Shown piece after piece: positions 8,949 to 17,695 of a DNA stretch of 64,000 bases. The DNA lies in the NCBI GenBank assembly GCA_947502815.1, contig CANNBH010000001.1, forward strand, positions 2,328,818 through 2,392,817, written 5' to 3'. Within the stretch, counting starts at the first letter, position 1. Each line of letters opens with the position of its first letter. The position numbers and the translations under genes are program-made. The DNA comes from an uncultured Erythrobacter sp. (GTDB lineage: Bacteria > Pseudomonadota > Alphaproteobacteria > Sphingomonadales > Sphingomonadaceae). The notes beneath the pieces were generated by a model that saw nothing but the letters and a program-made list of their open reading frames with translations, was not told the origin of the DNA and did no database searches.

Positions 8949-9788
8949 ATGAGTGAGCTGCAAAGCCTCCCGTTGTTTCACCGGATAGAGGGGCAAAGCG
9001 TCTTGGTTTTGGGCGATGGCGATGCTGCGGAGCCCAAGCGCCGTCTGGTAGAGCGGGCGGGCGGCCTTGTGGTCGATGACCAAGCGCGGGCGATTGATGA
9101 AGGCGTGCGCATTGCATTCGTTGCGTTCGACGATGCTAAGGCCTGCGAGGTCGCGGCCATCAATCTGCGCTGCGCCGGAATGATCGTGAACGTCGTTGAT
9201 CGCCCTGATCTGTGCGATTTTACGACCCCGAGCATTTTGGATCGCAACCCCGTTTTGATCGCGGTTGGCACAGGCGGCGCTTCAGCGGGTCTGGCAAAAC
9301 ACATCAGGTTGCGATTGGAGCGGATTTTGCCGCAGTCGCTTGGGTCGCTGGCAAAGGCGCTGTTTGCAGCACGGCCGGCTTTGCGCGAACACTACCCTGA
9401 TGGCGCGGATCGGCGGCGCGCATTGGATGATGCACTGCGCGAAGGCGGCGCTCTGGATGCCTTAGATGCCGCCTCGCATGAAAGGGTGGCCGATTGGCTC
9501 TCCATGGCGGAGCCTCTGCGCGGCGCTCAGACCGTTTCATTCAGACTCAGCAGCGCCGACCCCGAAGATTTAACAGTGAAACAGGCGCGGATGTTGGGAG
9601 AGGCCGACGTCGTTTGCGCCAGAGGCAATGTGCCCAGCACGATCCTGTCGCGGGCCCGGGCTGATGCTCAACGCATCCATTGCGACCTTGCATCCTGCGC
9701 GGGGCAATCATCGGCTGATCATACGCCTCAGTGCCACAACGCCGCCCAATCAGGCTCTCTCACCGTTATCCTTCACTGGCAGACATAG
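8949..9788 (+). CDS. Siroheme synthase N-domain-like protein (precorrin-2 dehydrogenase) with C-terminal SUMT relic
   Basis: A 279-residue protein. Residues 1-150 resemble the CysG/Met8 NAD-dependent dehydrogenase-ferrochelatase: FHRIEGQSVLVLGDGDAAEPKRR, MIVNVVDRPDLCDFTTPSI and IAVGTGGASAGLAKHIR. That module oxidises precorrin-2 and inserts iron to make siroheme. The segment from about residue 200 (SFRLSSADPEDLTVKQARML) then breaks off after about 50 residues; it resembles the N-terminal strand-helix of the methyltransferase domain fused in enteric CysG, with the GAGPGDP loop lost. A complete methyltransferase gene lies at 43592. This protein probably supplies the last siroheme steps for the sulfite reductase at 44645. 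Confidence 0.82.
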   Translation: MSELQSLPLFHRIEGQSVLVLGDGDAAEPKRRLVERAGGLVVDDQARAIDEGVRIAFVAFDDAKACEVAAINLRCAGMIVNVVDRPDLCDFTTPSILDRNPVLIAVGTGGASAGLAKHIRLRLERILPQSLGSLAKALFAARPALREHYPDGADRRRALDDALREGGALDALDAASHERVADWLSMAEPLRGAQTVSFRLSSADPEDLTVKQARMLGEADVVCARGNVPSTILSRARADAQRIHCDLASCAGQSSADHTPQCHNAAQSGSLTVILHWQT

Positions 9789-9797
9789 CCGGCGCGC

Positions 9798-10847
9798 TCA
9801 CGCAGCGCGCGCCATAGGTGCCTCCACCTCACAGAAATACCGCGCCATTGCTTCGGCAGATTGATCGCTCAGCCCGATAAAGGCGCGCCTGCGGTCAGCG
9901 GCATCGGCCACACGCTCAAACACGCCGCTGTCGACCAATTGTTTGATCCAGCGAAGAGCCGTCGTCGCGGGCACTGCCGCCGCAATGCACAGCGACGTCA
10001 CCGACACGCGGCTGTGTTCCGCATGCGCCGCCGTCAGGTCCAGCAGCATGTCCCACGCTGGATCGGCAAACATCTCTGCATCGAAGAATTTTGCGCGCGC
10101 CTGCCGCCCGGCGATCACCTGACGAACATGGCGCGGATCGGGCAGCGGTGGCCGTGCAGAATTGAATCGTGCCGCATCTGACTCGCCTGCGTTGGGCGAG
10201 AGAATCGCGGGATCAACCGCGCCTTTGCCCGCGTTTGAACCAGCGTGAGCGCGCAGCGTAGCCTGCATCGCCTCATTGCCTGTGGACTGGCCAGAAAGCC
10301 CTTCCAATTTTTGCGCAATGGCTTCGACTTGGCGCGAAAGATGCAGCAGGTTGAGCCTGTCATCCTCTGTCATTTCGCGCACGCGGGAATTGGAAAGACC
10401 GGCCATCACCCGGCCCACCGCAAGCATCCGGTCTGCTCTGCTGGGATTGACCAGAATTTGCGGATCTGACTGGTCCAGCGCGGCAAACACTTCATCCAAG
10501 GCATCAATCGATGTTGTGACAATCAATTGCGCACCCAGATGCACCGCCCGCATATCAAGCCGGGTCAGAGCTGCCAAAATCGCGGCATCCACAAGCGGGC
10601 AATCAACCATCACCACATCGCCCAGCGCCGTAACCGGCCCTTCGATCAGGTTTGCAACAGCGCCGCCATCGATGGTGCGAAATCCGGCGCCCGTTAGGTC
10701 TTGCCCAATTTCGGCGCGCAGTGAGGGGCGATCAGCAAAAATGGCGACCCGTGAGGCCAAAGCAGGATCATGGATGAACCCGCCCTCTTCATCATTTTCA
10801 TCGGCATCATATGCAAAATCGGCGGTTTGGTATTCAAGCTGCGTCAT
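9798..10847 (-). CDS. Receiver-like domain fused to a MarR-type winged helix
   Basis: A 349-residue predicted regulator. Residues 30-160 look like a degenerate receiver fold: RVAIFADRPSLRAEIGQDL, then VVMVDCP with an Asp at the strand-3 position, then LIVTTSIDALDEVFAALDQ. A variable linker follows, and the last 100 residues resemble a MarR-type winged helix (WDMLLDLTAAHAEHSRVSVTSLC, ATTALRWIKQLVDSGVFERV, DRRRAFIGLSDQSAEAM). I chose ATG 10847, preceded by AAGGGG; the upstream in-frame start at 10886 is less likely. It is divergent from an ECF sigma gene, with GTAGAA boxes between them. The ligand or phosphorylation state is unknown. Confidence 0.65.
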   Translation of the reverse strand: MTQLEYQTADFAYDADENDEEGGFIHDPALASRVAIFADRPSLRAEIGQDLTGAGFRTIDGGAVANLIEGPVTALGDVVMVDCPLVDAAILAALTRLDMRAVHLGAQLIVTTSIDALDEVFAALDQSDPQILVNPSRADRMLAVGRVMAGLSNSRVREMTEDDRLNLLHLSRQVEAIAQKLEGLSGQSTGNEAMQATLRAHAGSNAGKGAVDPAILSPNAGESDAARFNSARPPLPDPRHVRQVIAGRQARAKFFDAEMFADPAWDMLLDLTAAHAEHSRVSVTSLCIAAAVPATTALRWIKQLVDSGVFERVADAADRRRAFIGLSDQSAEAMARYFCEVEAPMARAA

Positions 10848-10865
10848 CGAATCACCCCTTTTGAA

Positions 10866-10911
10866 AGTAGAACGAGAGTAGAACAAAACGTGGTCAAGTC
10901 AAGATTTCTAC
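10866..10911. promoter_or_regulatory. GTAGAA box cluster between the regulator and the sigma gene
   Basis: AGTAGAAC occurs at 10866-10873 and again at 10877-10884, exactly 11 bases apart, and the inverted core TTCTAC occurs at 10906-10911. The boxes lie just upstream of the start of the winged-helix gene, near a TTGACT-like sequence read on the minus strand. The helical phasing suggests a protein binding site, possibly autoregulatory. No experimental support is available here. Confidence 0.4.
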
Positions 10912-10976
10912 GTAATATGACGCTTTTCCACCGCTGGAATTGAACTTTTCATGGGCTTGGCGCGACTACTTAAGGG

Positions 10977-11561
10977 ATGACAAAACAGCGCCGCCTTTCT
11001 GACCCTAAACATGCCGGGGACTTGTTCGACGAACTGCTCGTCGTGATGGTACAACGCGGCGATAGGCGGGCTTTGGATCGGTTGTATCACCGCTGGAGCC
11101 CACGACTGTTGCGCGCGGCGCGGCGGTATTGCGGTGATGACGATGCCGCGCTCGATTTGGCCCAAGAATGCTGGATTGGTATTTGGAAGGGCATTCAGAA
11201 AGGGGGCGGCACCTTGCGCGACCCATCGCGTTTCCGCAGCTACGCCTTTGGTGTTCTGCATCGGCGCGGGGCCGATCATTTGCGCAAGATCATCCGCCAA
11301 AGAAGCGCCGCAAAGGAACAATCCGAGCCTGCGCCCAACTACGCACCGGCACAATCCGAAAGCGCAGCCATTGCGCAGGCCTTTGCCGCGCTGCCGCAGG
11401 ATCAACGTCTGGCGGCGCACTTACACTTTATCGAAGGGCTAACCCTTCGCGAGATTGCGGCGGTTCAATCCATTCCCGAAGGCACCGCAAAAAGCCGCCT
11501 TTTCCATGCTCGCCGCGCCTTGAAAGCGGCACTGACGGACAATCCCAAAGGAGACATTTGA
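10977..11561 (+). CDS. ECF-type RNA polymerase sigma factor
   Basis: A 194-residue sigma-70 family protein with only regions 2 and 4. Region 2 is near residues 35-75 (LDRLYHRWSPRLLRAARRY ... DLAQECWIGIWKG), and region 4 is near 130-180 (ALPQDQRLAAHLHFIEGLTL, IPEGTAKSRLFHARRAL). It likely directs polymerase to a stress or envelope regulon. The stop overlaps the start of a small membrane protein gene (TGATG), which could be its anti-sigma-like partner. No classical zinc anti-sigma gene is adjacent. AAGGG lies directly against the ATG, an unusually short spacing. Confidence 0.9.
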   Translation: MTKQRRLSDPKHAGDLFDELLVVMVQRGDRRALDRLYHRWSPRLLRAARRYCGDDDAALDLAQECWIGIWKGIQKGGGTLRDPSRFRSYAFGVLHRRGADHLRKIIRQRSAAKEQSEPAPNYAPAQSESAAIAQAFAALPQDQRLAAHLHFIEGLTLREIAAVQSIPEGTAKSRLFHARRALKAALTDNPKGDI

Positions 11562-11935
11562 TGACCAACACCGATGACACAATCACAGAGGCTCTCAACG
11601 CCGATGATCGCGCATTTCTCGACACCTTGGAAGAGGATCGAGGCCTGTTCCGCCAGTTGGGTGACAGTTGGCAGGGACCATTGGGCGGATGGGCAAAGCT
11701 GGTCTTTGCCTTCGCCGTGGTCTTGGGCGGTCTGTTGCTCTTCACAATCTGGCAGGTGGCGCATACGAGCGATCCGATCGAACACACGCTCTGGGCGATT
11801 GCCGCATTGGCCGTTTTGATCGTTCAGGGTTTTATCAAAGAATGGATGTTTGCGCGGATGAACATGCTCACCATCTTGCGAGAGGTGAAGCGTCTGCAGG
11901 TGCAGGTCGCGATTTTGGCTGAAAAGGACAGCTAA
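11561..11935 (+). CDS. Two-helix membrane protein coupled to the ECF sigma gene (DUF6768-like)
   Basis: A 124-residue protein with an acidic N-terminal 45 residues (MTNTDDTITEALNADDRAFL), two membrane helices (about 46-68 KLVFAFAVVLGGLLLFTIW and 75-95 LWAIAALAVLIVQGF) and a C-terminal helix with heptads (MNMLTILREVKRLQVQVAIL). The start overlaps the sigma stop, so the two are co-translated. It resembles the DUF6768 proteins often seen next to such sigma factors in sphingomonads (from memory). A role as membrane anchor or antagonist of the sigma factor is inference. Confidence 0.7.
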   Translation: MTNTDDTITEALNADDRAFLDTLEEDRGLFRQLGDSWQGPLGGWAKLVFAFAVVLGGLLLFTIWQVAHTSDPIEHTLWAIAALAVLIVQGFIKEWMFARMNMLTILREVKRLQVQVAILAEKDS

Positions 11936-11946
11936 GCGGAGCAGCC

Positions 11947-12537
11947 TTAAGGCCGGATTTCAATTGGCGTGCCGTCGGGCACAATCTGCCACAGCTCTTC
12001 GATCTCAGCATTGGTGAGCGCAACGCACCCATCGGTCCAATCGCCCCGCATCCGGCCGGGGCGACCGGTGGGTTGGCCATGGATAAAGATGTCGCCCCCC
12101 GGTGATCGCCCATATTGCTGGGCAAAGGCGCGATCTTGCCGGTTGGGATAGGAGATGCGCAGCGACAGATGAAAGGAACTGCGCGGATTGCGGGTGTCGA
12201 TCGTATAGAGGCCCTCAGGCGTCCGTTCATCCCCCTGAAACCTCTTGTGCCCCGCCGGCGCATCGCCAAATTGCAGTCGGCGATAGGCGCGAATGGGGCG
12301 GCCATTTTGATAGGCGATCAACAGACGTTCCGATTTGTCGATGACCAAATAGTCAGCAATCAGCGGTTGCCCCATCATATCGCGCGGAATGGCCCGCGCC
12401 GCATACCGACCCTGAACGGTGGGCGGCAAAGATGTGGGATAGGACCCGATCGCAACGCGGCCGCTTGATGGAGCAGCCGAAGGCCCGGCGCAGGATGCCA
12501 GTATCAACGCAACAATCAGGGCCGCTATCGCTCTCAT
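11947..12537 (-). CDS. L,D-transpeptidase (YkuD) lipoprotein
   Basis: A 196-residue predicted lipoprotein. MRAIAALIVALILASCAG gives a signal and lipobox with Cys near residue 16. Residues 65-195 match the YkuD fold: YLVIDKSERLLIAYQNGRPI, IHGQPTGRPG and the catalytic segment DWTDGCVALTNAEIEEL. The Cys in TDGCVAL is the nucleophile and the His of IHG is its partner. It likely forms 3-3 peptidoglycan cross-links or links envelope lipoproteins in the periplasm. Start ATG 12537 gives a proper signal peptide; TTG 12576 would add 13 residues. It lies downstream of purA on the same strand, after 76 bases. Confidence 0.87.
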   Translation of the reverse strand: MRAIAALIVALILASCAGPSAAPSSGRVAIGSYPTSLPPTVQGRYAARAIPRDMMGQPLIADYLVIDKSERLLIAYQNGRPIRAYRRLQFGDAPAGHKRFQGDERTPEGLYTIDTRNPRSSFHLSLRISYPNRQDRAFAQQYGRSPGGDIFIHGQPTGRPGRMRGDWTDGCVALTNAEIEELWQIVPDGTPIEIRP

Positions 12538-12613
12538 AACACAGAGGCTTTTACTCTGCTGCGGGCTAGCTCGCAATTGGGCCTGTTACCCCATGTCCCA
12601 GGTAAGGACTGAT

Positions 12614-13903
12614 TTAGTCCTCAAACGGATCCCGCATTAGAATCGTATCATCGCGTTCAGGACTGGTGGAGACCAGCGAGACGGGGCATTCGATCAGTTC
12701 CTGAATGCGCTGGATATATTTGATCGCATTGGCCGGCAAATCGGCATAGCTGCGCGCGCCTGCGGTGCTTTCGCTCCAGCCTTCCATCTCTTCATAGATG
12801 GGTTCGACAGCGGCTTGATCGGCAGAATGGCTGGGCAAATAGTCAATGACATTGCCGTTGAGACGGTAGCCGGTGCAAATCTTGACCGTCTCAAACCCGT
12901 CGAGCACGTCAATTTTCGTCAGCGCGATCCCGGTGACGCCGGAAACGGAGCATGTCTGGCGCACGATCACTGCATCGAACCAACCCACGCGGCGTTTGCG
13001 TCCGGTCACAACGCCAAACTCGTGGCCTTTCTCACCCAATGTCTGCCCGATTTCATCGTCAAGCTCTGTGGGGAACGGGCCGCTGCCGACGCGGGTGGTG
13101 TAGGCCTTTACGATGCCCAAGACGAAGCCGGTGGCGTTGGGGCCAAGGCCAGAGCCGGAAGAGGCCGTGCCGCTCACCACATTCGAACTGGTGACGAAGG
13201 GGTATGTGCCGTGATCAACATCAAGCAAAACGCCCTGTGCGCCTTCGAACAGGATCTTCGCGCCCGCTTTGCGGATCTTCTTCAACCGCTTCCAAACGGG
13301 TTGAGCAAAGCGCAGCACAAACGGTGCAATCTCGCGCAATTCTGCAAGCAACGCCTCACGGTCAACGGGCGGCTGATCGAAGCCAGCACGCAAGGCATCG
13401 TGATGCGCGCAGAGGCGGTCCAATTGCGGCTCCAACGCATCAAGATGCGCAAGGTCGCAAACCCGGATCGCGCGGCGGCCAACCTTGTCCTCATACGCCG
13501 GGCCAATCCCGCGCCCGGTCGTGCCAATCTTGCCCTTACCCGCCGCCGTTTCGCGCAGGCCATCAAGGTCGCGGTGGAGCGGCAGGATCAGCGGGCAGTT
13601 ATCGGCAACTGCAAGGTTATCGTCATTGATCGCGACACCTTGCGCTTCGAGCTTTGCAACCTCATCGCGCAGAGCCCACGGGTCCAGAACTACGCCGTTG
13701 CCAATCACGCTCATCGTGCCTGACACGATGCCCGATGGCAGCAGCGACAGTTTGTAGACATTGCCATCGATCACCAGCGTGTGGCCCGCATTGTGCCCGC
13801 CCTGGAACCTCACAACGACATCGGCGCGGCTGGCTAGCCAATCGACGATTTTGCCTTTGCCTTCATCGCCCCACTGGGCGCCGACTACTGTGACGTTGGC
13901 CAT
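12614..13903 (-). CDS. purA: Adenylosuccinate synthetase
   Basis: Forms adenylosuccinate from IMP and aspartate with GTP, the first committed AMP step. The 429 residues are full length. [19 protein letters not shown] at the N-terminus is the GTP/IMP loop, with GHNAGHT near residue 40, [15 protein letters not shown] near 130, and [15 protein letters not shown] near 300. The start is fixed by the N-terminal motif. The 348 bases upstream hold several AACGAAAA copies described separately. Confidence 0.97.
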   Translation of the reverse strand: MANVTVVGAQWGDEGKGKIVDWLASRADVVVRFQGGHNAGHTLVIDGNVYKLSLLPSGIVSGTMSVIGNGVVLDPWALRDEVAKLEAQGVAINDDNLAVADNCPLILPLHRDLDGLRETAAGKGKIGTTGRGIGPAYEDKVGRRAIRVCDLAHLDALEPQLDRLCAHHDALRAGFDQPPVDREALLAELREIAPFVLRFAQPVWKRLKKIRKAGAKILFEGAQGVLLDVDHGTYPFVTSSNVVSGTASSGSGLGPNATGFVLGIVKAYTTRVGSGPFPTELDDEIGQTLGEKGHEFGVVTGRKRRVGWFDAVIVRQTCSVSGVTGIALTKIDVLDGFETVKICTGYRLNGNVIDYLPSHSADQAAVEPIYEEMEGWSESTAGARSYADLPANAIKYIQRIQELIECPVSLVSTSPERDDTILMRDPFED

Positions 13904-14251
13904 GCTTTAGGTTCCATTCGAATTGGACGGATGAACTGCTCAAACGGCGCGGGCCTAGGGCCTTGCGAAGCGGAGGGCAAGCGCCTCTCTGATTGGACCG
14001 TGCAAAGCCCCTCTTTGGAAAAACGAAAATTTCCCCAGATGACTGATATTAAAGCCGAATTCGTAAAATTGGCCGCACAATGTGTCAGTTTTCGTTTTTC
14101 GCATTTTCCGCGCGCACCGCCGCCCTGCCGATAGAGCATTGGGAATCGGCAAATGGGGCATGGACTGGACACAGCCCATACCTGCCCCAAACGAACAGAA
14201 GTAGGAAAGCGGCTTTAGCCCGCGATAGCCGCCACAGAGCCGATTTTCGTT
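13904..14251. other. Intergenic region upstream of purA with inverted AACGAAAA repeats
   Basis: No credible gene is seen here. It contains GAAAAACGAAAA at 14018-14029 and its exact reverse complement TTTTCGTTTTTC at 14089-14100. A further pair, TTTTCGTT (14244-14251) and AACGAAAA (14254-14261), straddles the end of the upstream gene. Short open frames here have no family resemblance and no ribosome binding site. The purA promoter must lie here, but I cannot place it with confidence. Confidence 0.55.
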
Positions 14252-16363
14252 CTAACGAAAAGCAACACCGGTGACTTCACACACGTTGATTCGATCGTGC
14301 ACAATCTCACGCCCTGTTTCGGTGATCGCTTTGAAATCAAACAGGCACGCAAAGGACGCATCACCGGCATAGACATTCCATTGCTGACCCGATGCCAAAA
14401 CGGAGGTGTCGCCCAATTTGTCATCGCCCCAGTCCAAAGTGGCCGAGTTTGACCAATAGATGAAATTGAGCGCTTCGCCGGTGCGGTTCAAAATGGCGAT
14501 GTTGCGATTGTTGCCATCGGTGCTGATTGTATCATCGGGCACGTCGACATTGAACGATGTAACGTAGGAATCGTCGGACGCGGACCCTGCGGCGGCTGTG
14601 GCAGCGGCTGCAGCTGCAGCTGTGGCCGAGTTTGCATCGTCACTGTATTCCACAGTGAAGATATTGAAGACATCGCCGAGATTTTCGACCTCCATAGTGA
14701 AGGTTTCGCATTCGCTGCCGCTTGGCGAAAGCGTCGCGAAGGTGACGTCGGTCAAATCATAATCGGAATGGGCCAGATCCCCGTTGCTCGACCGGATAAG
14801 GAAATCCAGATCAGTGTCTCCGTCCCCTTCGACGGTCACAAAGGTGTCTTCGCAAATTGGCAGGTTCAACGTGATGGTTGCATTGGCGGGCGCACGGTAT
14901 TGACCGGCCCCGCTTTGCGATGCGACCACATCCGTTCCTGAACCGCGACCGGAGCCCGGCGCAGTCGCAACCGACGGGGGAATTACGAGTGCGGGTGTAT
15001 CGGACCCTCCGCCAGCCGGTTCGCTGGTTTCAGGGATATCGGGCGGCGTATCGAACGTAACCGTCAGAACATTAAAGATTTCGCCCAGGTTGCTGACCGC
15101 CATTTGGAAATCAGCGCATCCCTCACCCGGATCGATTTCAAATTCGGTTTGATCGGTGAGATCGAAATCAGAGTGCACCTGACTGCCAGCACCATCGGTG
15201 ATGGTGAAATCGAGATCGGTATCCCCATCGCCGCGCGCATAAACGGTGGTCACAGTGCACGCTCTGAGCACAACCTTATTCGATCCATTTGCGGCAACGC
15301 GGTACTCGCCCGGACCCGATGCCCCGCCCAAATCATCTTCTCCCGTCAACGCGACGGAAAAGACGTTGTAGACATCGCCCAGATTGCTGACTTCCATCGC
15401 GAAAGTTTCGCATTCTTCAAGCGAAGGAGCGAGCGTCGTAATCGTAACATCCGACAGGTCAAAATCGGAATGGACGGTCGAACCCGTGCTGTCTGTGATG
15501 GTGAAATCCAGATCCGTGTCGCCATCGCCGCGCACTTCCAATCGGTTCACCCCGCAAACGGGCAAATTGACGATAAGCGCCGAATTGGCGTCCGCGCGAT
15601 ATTCTCCGGCTCCTTCGGTTTCAGCGACCGTCGCAGCGCCGGAAATTCCGCTGGCCAAACTGGTACTGGGCGCGGTTCCGGCAAAGGGCGCTTCATCCGC
15701 GCCTTCGGGTGCGACAACAACCATCACCGCATTGTAAACTTCACCCAGATTGCTGACATCCATTTCAAATGTTTCGCAATCGGACAGCAAACCGGCTAAG
15801 GTCGCCGAGGTTTCATCGGTGGTGTCGTCATTTTCATGAACCACCGCCCCATCGGAATTGCGGACGATAAAATCGAGATCGGTGTCGCCATCACCGCGCG
15901 CCTGTAATTGTGCAGAAGTGCCGCAGGCCTTGAAATCAATGGTCTGGGTTTGGTTGCCCTGAATGATGTATTTTTCGACCCGAGTGGAGCTTTCCGTGAT
16001 CGGTTCTAAGACGACCTGAAACGTGTTCGCCTCTTCACCCAAATTGGTGACGCCCAAATTGAACGTGCCGCAGCCGCGCCCGTTTTTGTCGACAACGATG
16101 CTAAAATAATCATCGACGCCTTGATCGGAATGGACCTGCATCCCTGACGGATCTGCCACGGTGAAATCGAGATCGGTTCCGGCATCCCCCTGCACCGCAA
16201 GCTGTGTTTCGGAAGAGCAAATTTCGAGATTGATCTGGAGCGAGGCGTTTGCGCCGATCGAATATTCATCAACGCTGGCTCGCGCTTCGATTGGCATGGC
16301 GGCAAAAATTCCTCCGCAGCACAGCCCGACGCTAGCCAAAAGTGATGATCGTGTCCGGTTCAT
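14252..16363 (-). CDS. Secreted protein with five PPC-like GDGDTDLDF modules
   Basis: A 703-residue exported protein. Residues 1-29 form a signal peptide (ends AMPIEARA). Five modules of about 90 residues follow at roughly 33, 125, 245, 340 and 480. Each has Y-x-A-N, a Cys, GDxxTDLDF, VHSD and a second Cys before SNLGxxxN. The motif and spacing resemble bacterial pre-peptidase C-terminal (PPC) beta-sandwich domains; the paired Cys could form one disulfide per module. Module 1 has GDAGTDLDF. The last 100 residues form a different domain (ILNRTGEALNFIYWS, LDWGDDKLG, ending in CEVTGVAFR). No protease domain is present. Start ATG 16363 has GGGGGC upstream. Confidence 0.7.
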   Translation of the reverse strand: MNRTRSSLLASVGLCCGGIFAAMPIEARASVDEYSIGANASLQINLEICSSETQLAVQGDAGTDLDFTVADPSGMQVHSDQGVDDYFSIVVDKNGRGCGTFNLGVTNLGEEANTFQVVLEPITESSTRVEKYIIQGNQTQTIDFKACGTSAQLQARGDGDTDLDFIVRNSDGAVVHENDDTTDETSATLAGLLSDCETFEMDVSNLGEVYNAVMVVVAPEGADEAPFAGTAPSTSLASGISGAATVAETEGAGEYRADANSALIVNLPVCGVNRLEVRGDGDTDLDFTITDSTGSTVHSDFDLSDVTITTLAPSLEECETFAMEVSNLGDVYNVFSVALTGEDDLGGASGPGEYRVAANGSNKVVLRACTVTTVYARGDGDTDLDFTITDGAGSQVHSDFDLTDQTEFEIDPGEGCADFQMAVSNLGEIFNVLTVTFDTPPDIPETSEPAGGGSDTPALVIPPSVATAPGSGRGSGTDVVASQSGAGQYRAPANATITLNLPICEDTFVTVEGDGDTDLDFLIRSSNGDLAHSDYDLTDVTFATLSPSGSECETFTMEVENLGDVFNIFTVEYSDDANSATAAAAAAATAAAGSASDDSYVTSFNVDVPDDTISTDGNNRNIAILNRTGEALNFIYWSNSATLDWGDDKLGDTSVLASGQQWNVYAGDASFACLFDFKAITETGREIVHDRINVCEVTGVAFR

Positions 16364-16519
16364 AAGCGCCCCCAATAAGTGATCAAAATCAGATCGATGG
16401 TCAGGCTATAGGCTTTCTATAGTGAATAACAGCTTGATCGTTAAATTAACGCCAGACGGTCGGAAAAAGCTTAACCGCCGCCGCCCGCACCCTTCGCTGG
16501 ATGCGATGTTTTACGGCAT

Positions 16520-17653
16520 TTAGAGCGGTTTAACGTCGCCTGCATTCATGATGTGGGTGCATCCCATTGCGCGTGCCATCGCGTGCGGGTCTTCATCATC
16601 GGAAAGCTGCGCGATGACCCGGTGCCCCTGAGCCCGCGCGACCTTCGCGGCTTCTGGATCATGGCCCAGCGACAGGTAAATGCTCCAGCGCGGCAGTTGG
16701 TGAATGTGCGACACTTCGGCAACCCGGTCGATATAGAGCGTGAAACCCGTTGCAGCCTCATCGCTGCCGTCGATCCGGTATGTGCCCCCGCGACCGGCCG
16801 CTCCGCGCAGGCCTTCGGCGTAGATCGTAAAGCCAAACCAGCTTTGATATTCGAACCCGTAACGTTCGGTCGGGTCGAGCGTGATCCGCGCCGCGTCGCC
16901 GACGCTTGCCGCGATCGCTTCCAATCCATCAAGCCGGGTCGCCAAAGCGCCGCCTGCGTCCAATTCGCGCAGCTTCACAAGAGCCTTTGAAAACGGCCCA
17001 GTGGCGTAAAGCAGCGGGAGATAGGCTTCGCCGCCAACCGCTTTCAATCCGCCAGCGTCTTTGGTGTCGAGCTCTTTGCGGATCGCTTCGACCGTGTCTG
17101 TGTCCACGGACGTGTCTTCAGCGGTCAAAGTGTCGAGCAAATCGGGTAAAGTGAAATCAACCGAAATGCCTGTCAGGCCCGCAGCCTTCAACGCGTTGAT
17201 CGCCAGTGTGACAATCTCGCTCGCCGCGGCAACCGTGTCCGCGCCAATCAATTCCCCGCCCAATTGCAGACGCTCACGCGCCGGATCGAGCTGACTGGCT
17301 TTGATCAGGGCAGTGTCCCCGCAATAGGCCAGGCGCAAGGGCCTCAGCGCGTCCTTCATACTGGTCGCCGCGATCCGCCCAATTTGCGGTGTGATGTCCG
17401 AACGCAGCGCGAGTGTGCGCAGGCTGATCGGGTCAACAAAGCGGAACATTTTGCGCGTGCTGACACCGCCGCCTGCAGGCGTCATCCGGCTTTCCAGCGA
17501 TTGTTCAAATTCCAGCACCGGCGGACGCACCCGGTCATACCCATGCCCGTCCAGCACATCGAGGCAGGCGCGCATCGTGTTGGTGATGCGCGCAGCAGAA
17601 GCGGGAAGGCGGTCTTCGAGACCTTCGGGCAAGAGATCGGAGGGTTTTGTCAT
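16520..17653 (-). CDS. hisZ: ATP phosphoribosyltransferase regulatory subunit HisZ
   Basis: A 377-residue HisRS-like protein without catalytic function; it activates the short form of HisG in histidine synthesis. The N-terminus LLPEGLEDRLPASAARI and FVDPISLRTLALRSDITPQIGRI follow the class II synthetase-like motif 2 region. C-terminal residues 265-310 (YEYQ-like FEYQSWFGFTIY) match the family. There is no anticodon-binding domain, which separates it from HisS. hisG is not in the window. A nested palindrome lies 43-101 bases upstream. Confidence 0.9.
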   Translation of the reverse strand: MTKPSDLLPEGLEDRLPASAARITNTMRACLDVLDGHGYDRVRPPVLEFEQSLESRMTPAGGGVSTRKMFRFVDPISLRTLALRSDITPQIGRIAATSMKDALRPLRLAYCGDTALIKASQLDPARERLQLGGELIGADTVAAASEIVTLAINALKAAGLTGISVDFTLPDLLDTLTAEDTSVDTDTVEAIRKELDTKDAGGLKAVGGEAYLPLLYATGPFSKALVKLRELDAGGALATRLDGLEAIAASVGDAARITLDPTERYGFEYQSWFGFTIYAEGLRGAAGRGGTYRIDGSDEAATGFTLYIDRVAEVSHIHQLPRWSIYLSLGHDPEAAKVARAQGHRVIAQLSDDEDPHAMARAMGCTHIMNAGDVKPL

Positions 17654-17695
17654 GACAGGTGCGCGCTAGAAGAGAAAATCACTGACGACAACCTC

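Noticed and set aside
12815..13723. Plus-strand open frame of 302 residues opposite purA
   Set aside because: purA on the minus strand has all family motifs; the antisense product has none.
16439..16451. CGTTAA-A-TTAACG palindrome as a CtrA site
   Set aside because: CtrA sites need two TTAA half-sites with a 7-base spacer; the spacing here is 1 base, so it may just be an AT-rich promoter element.
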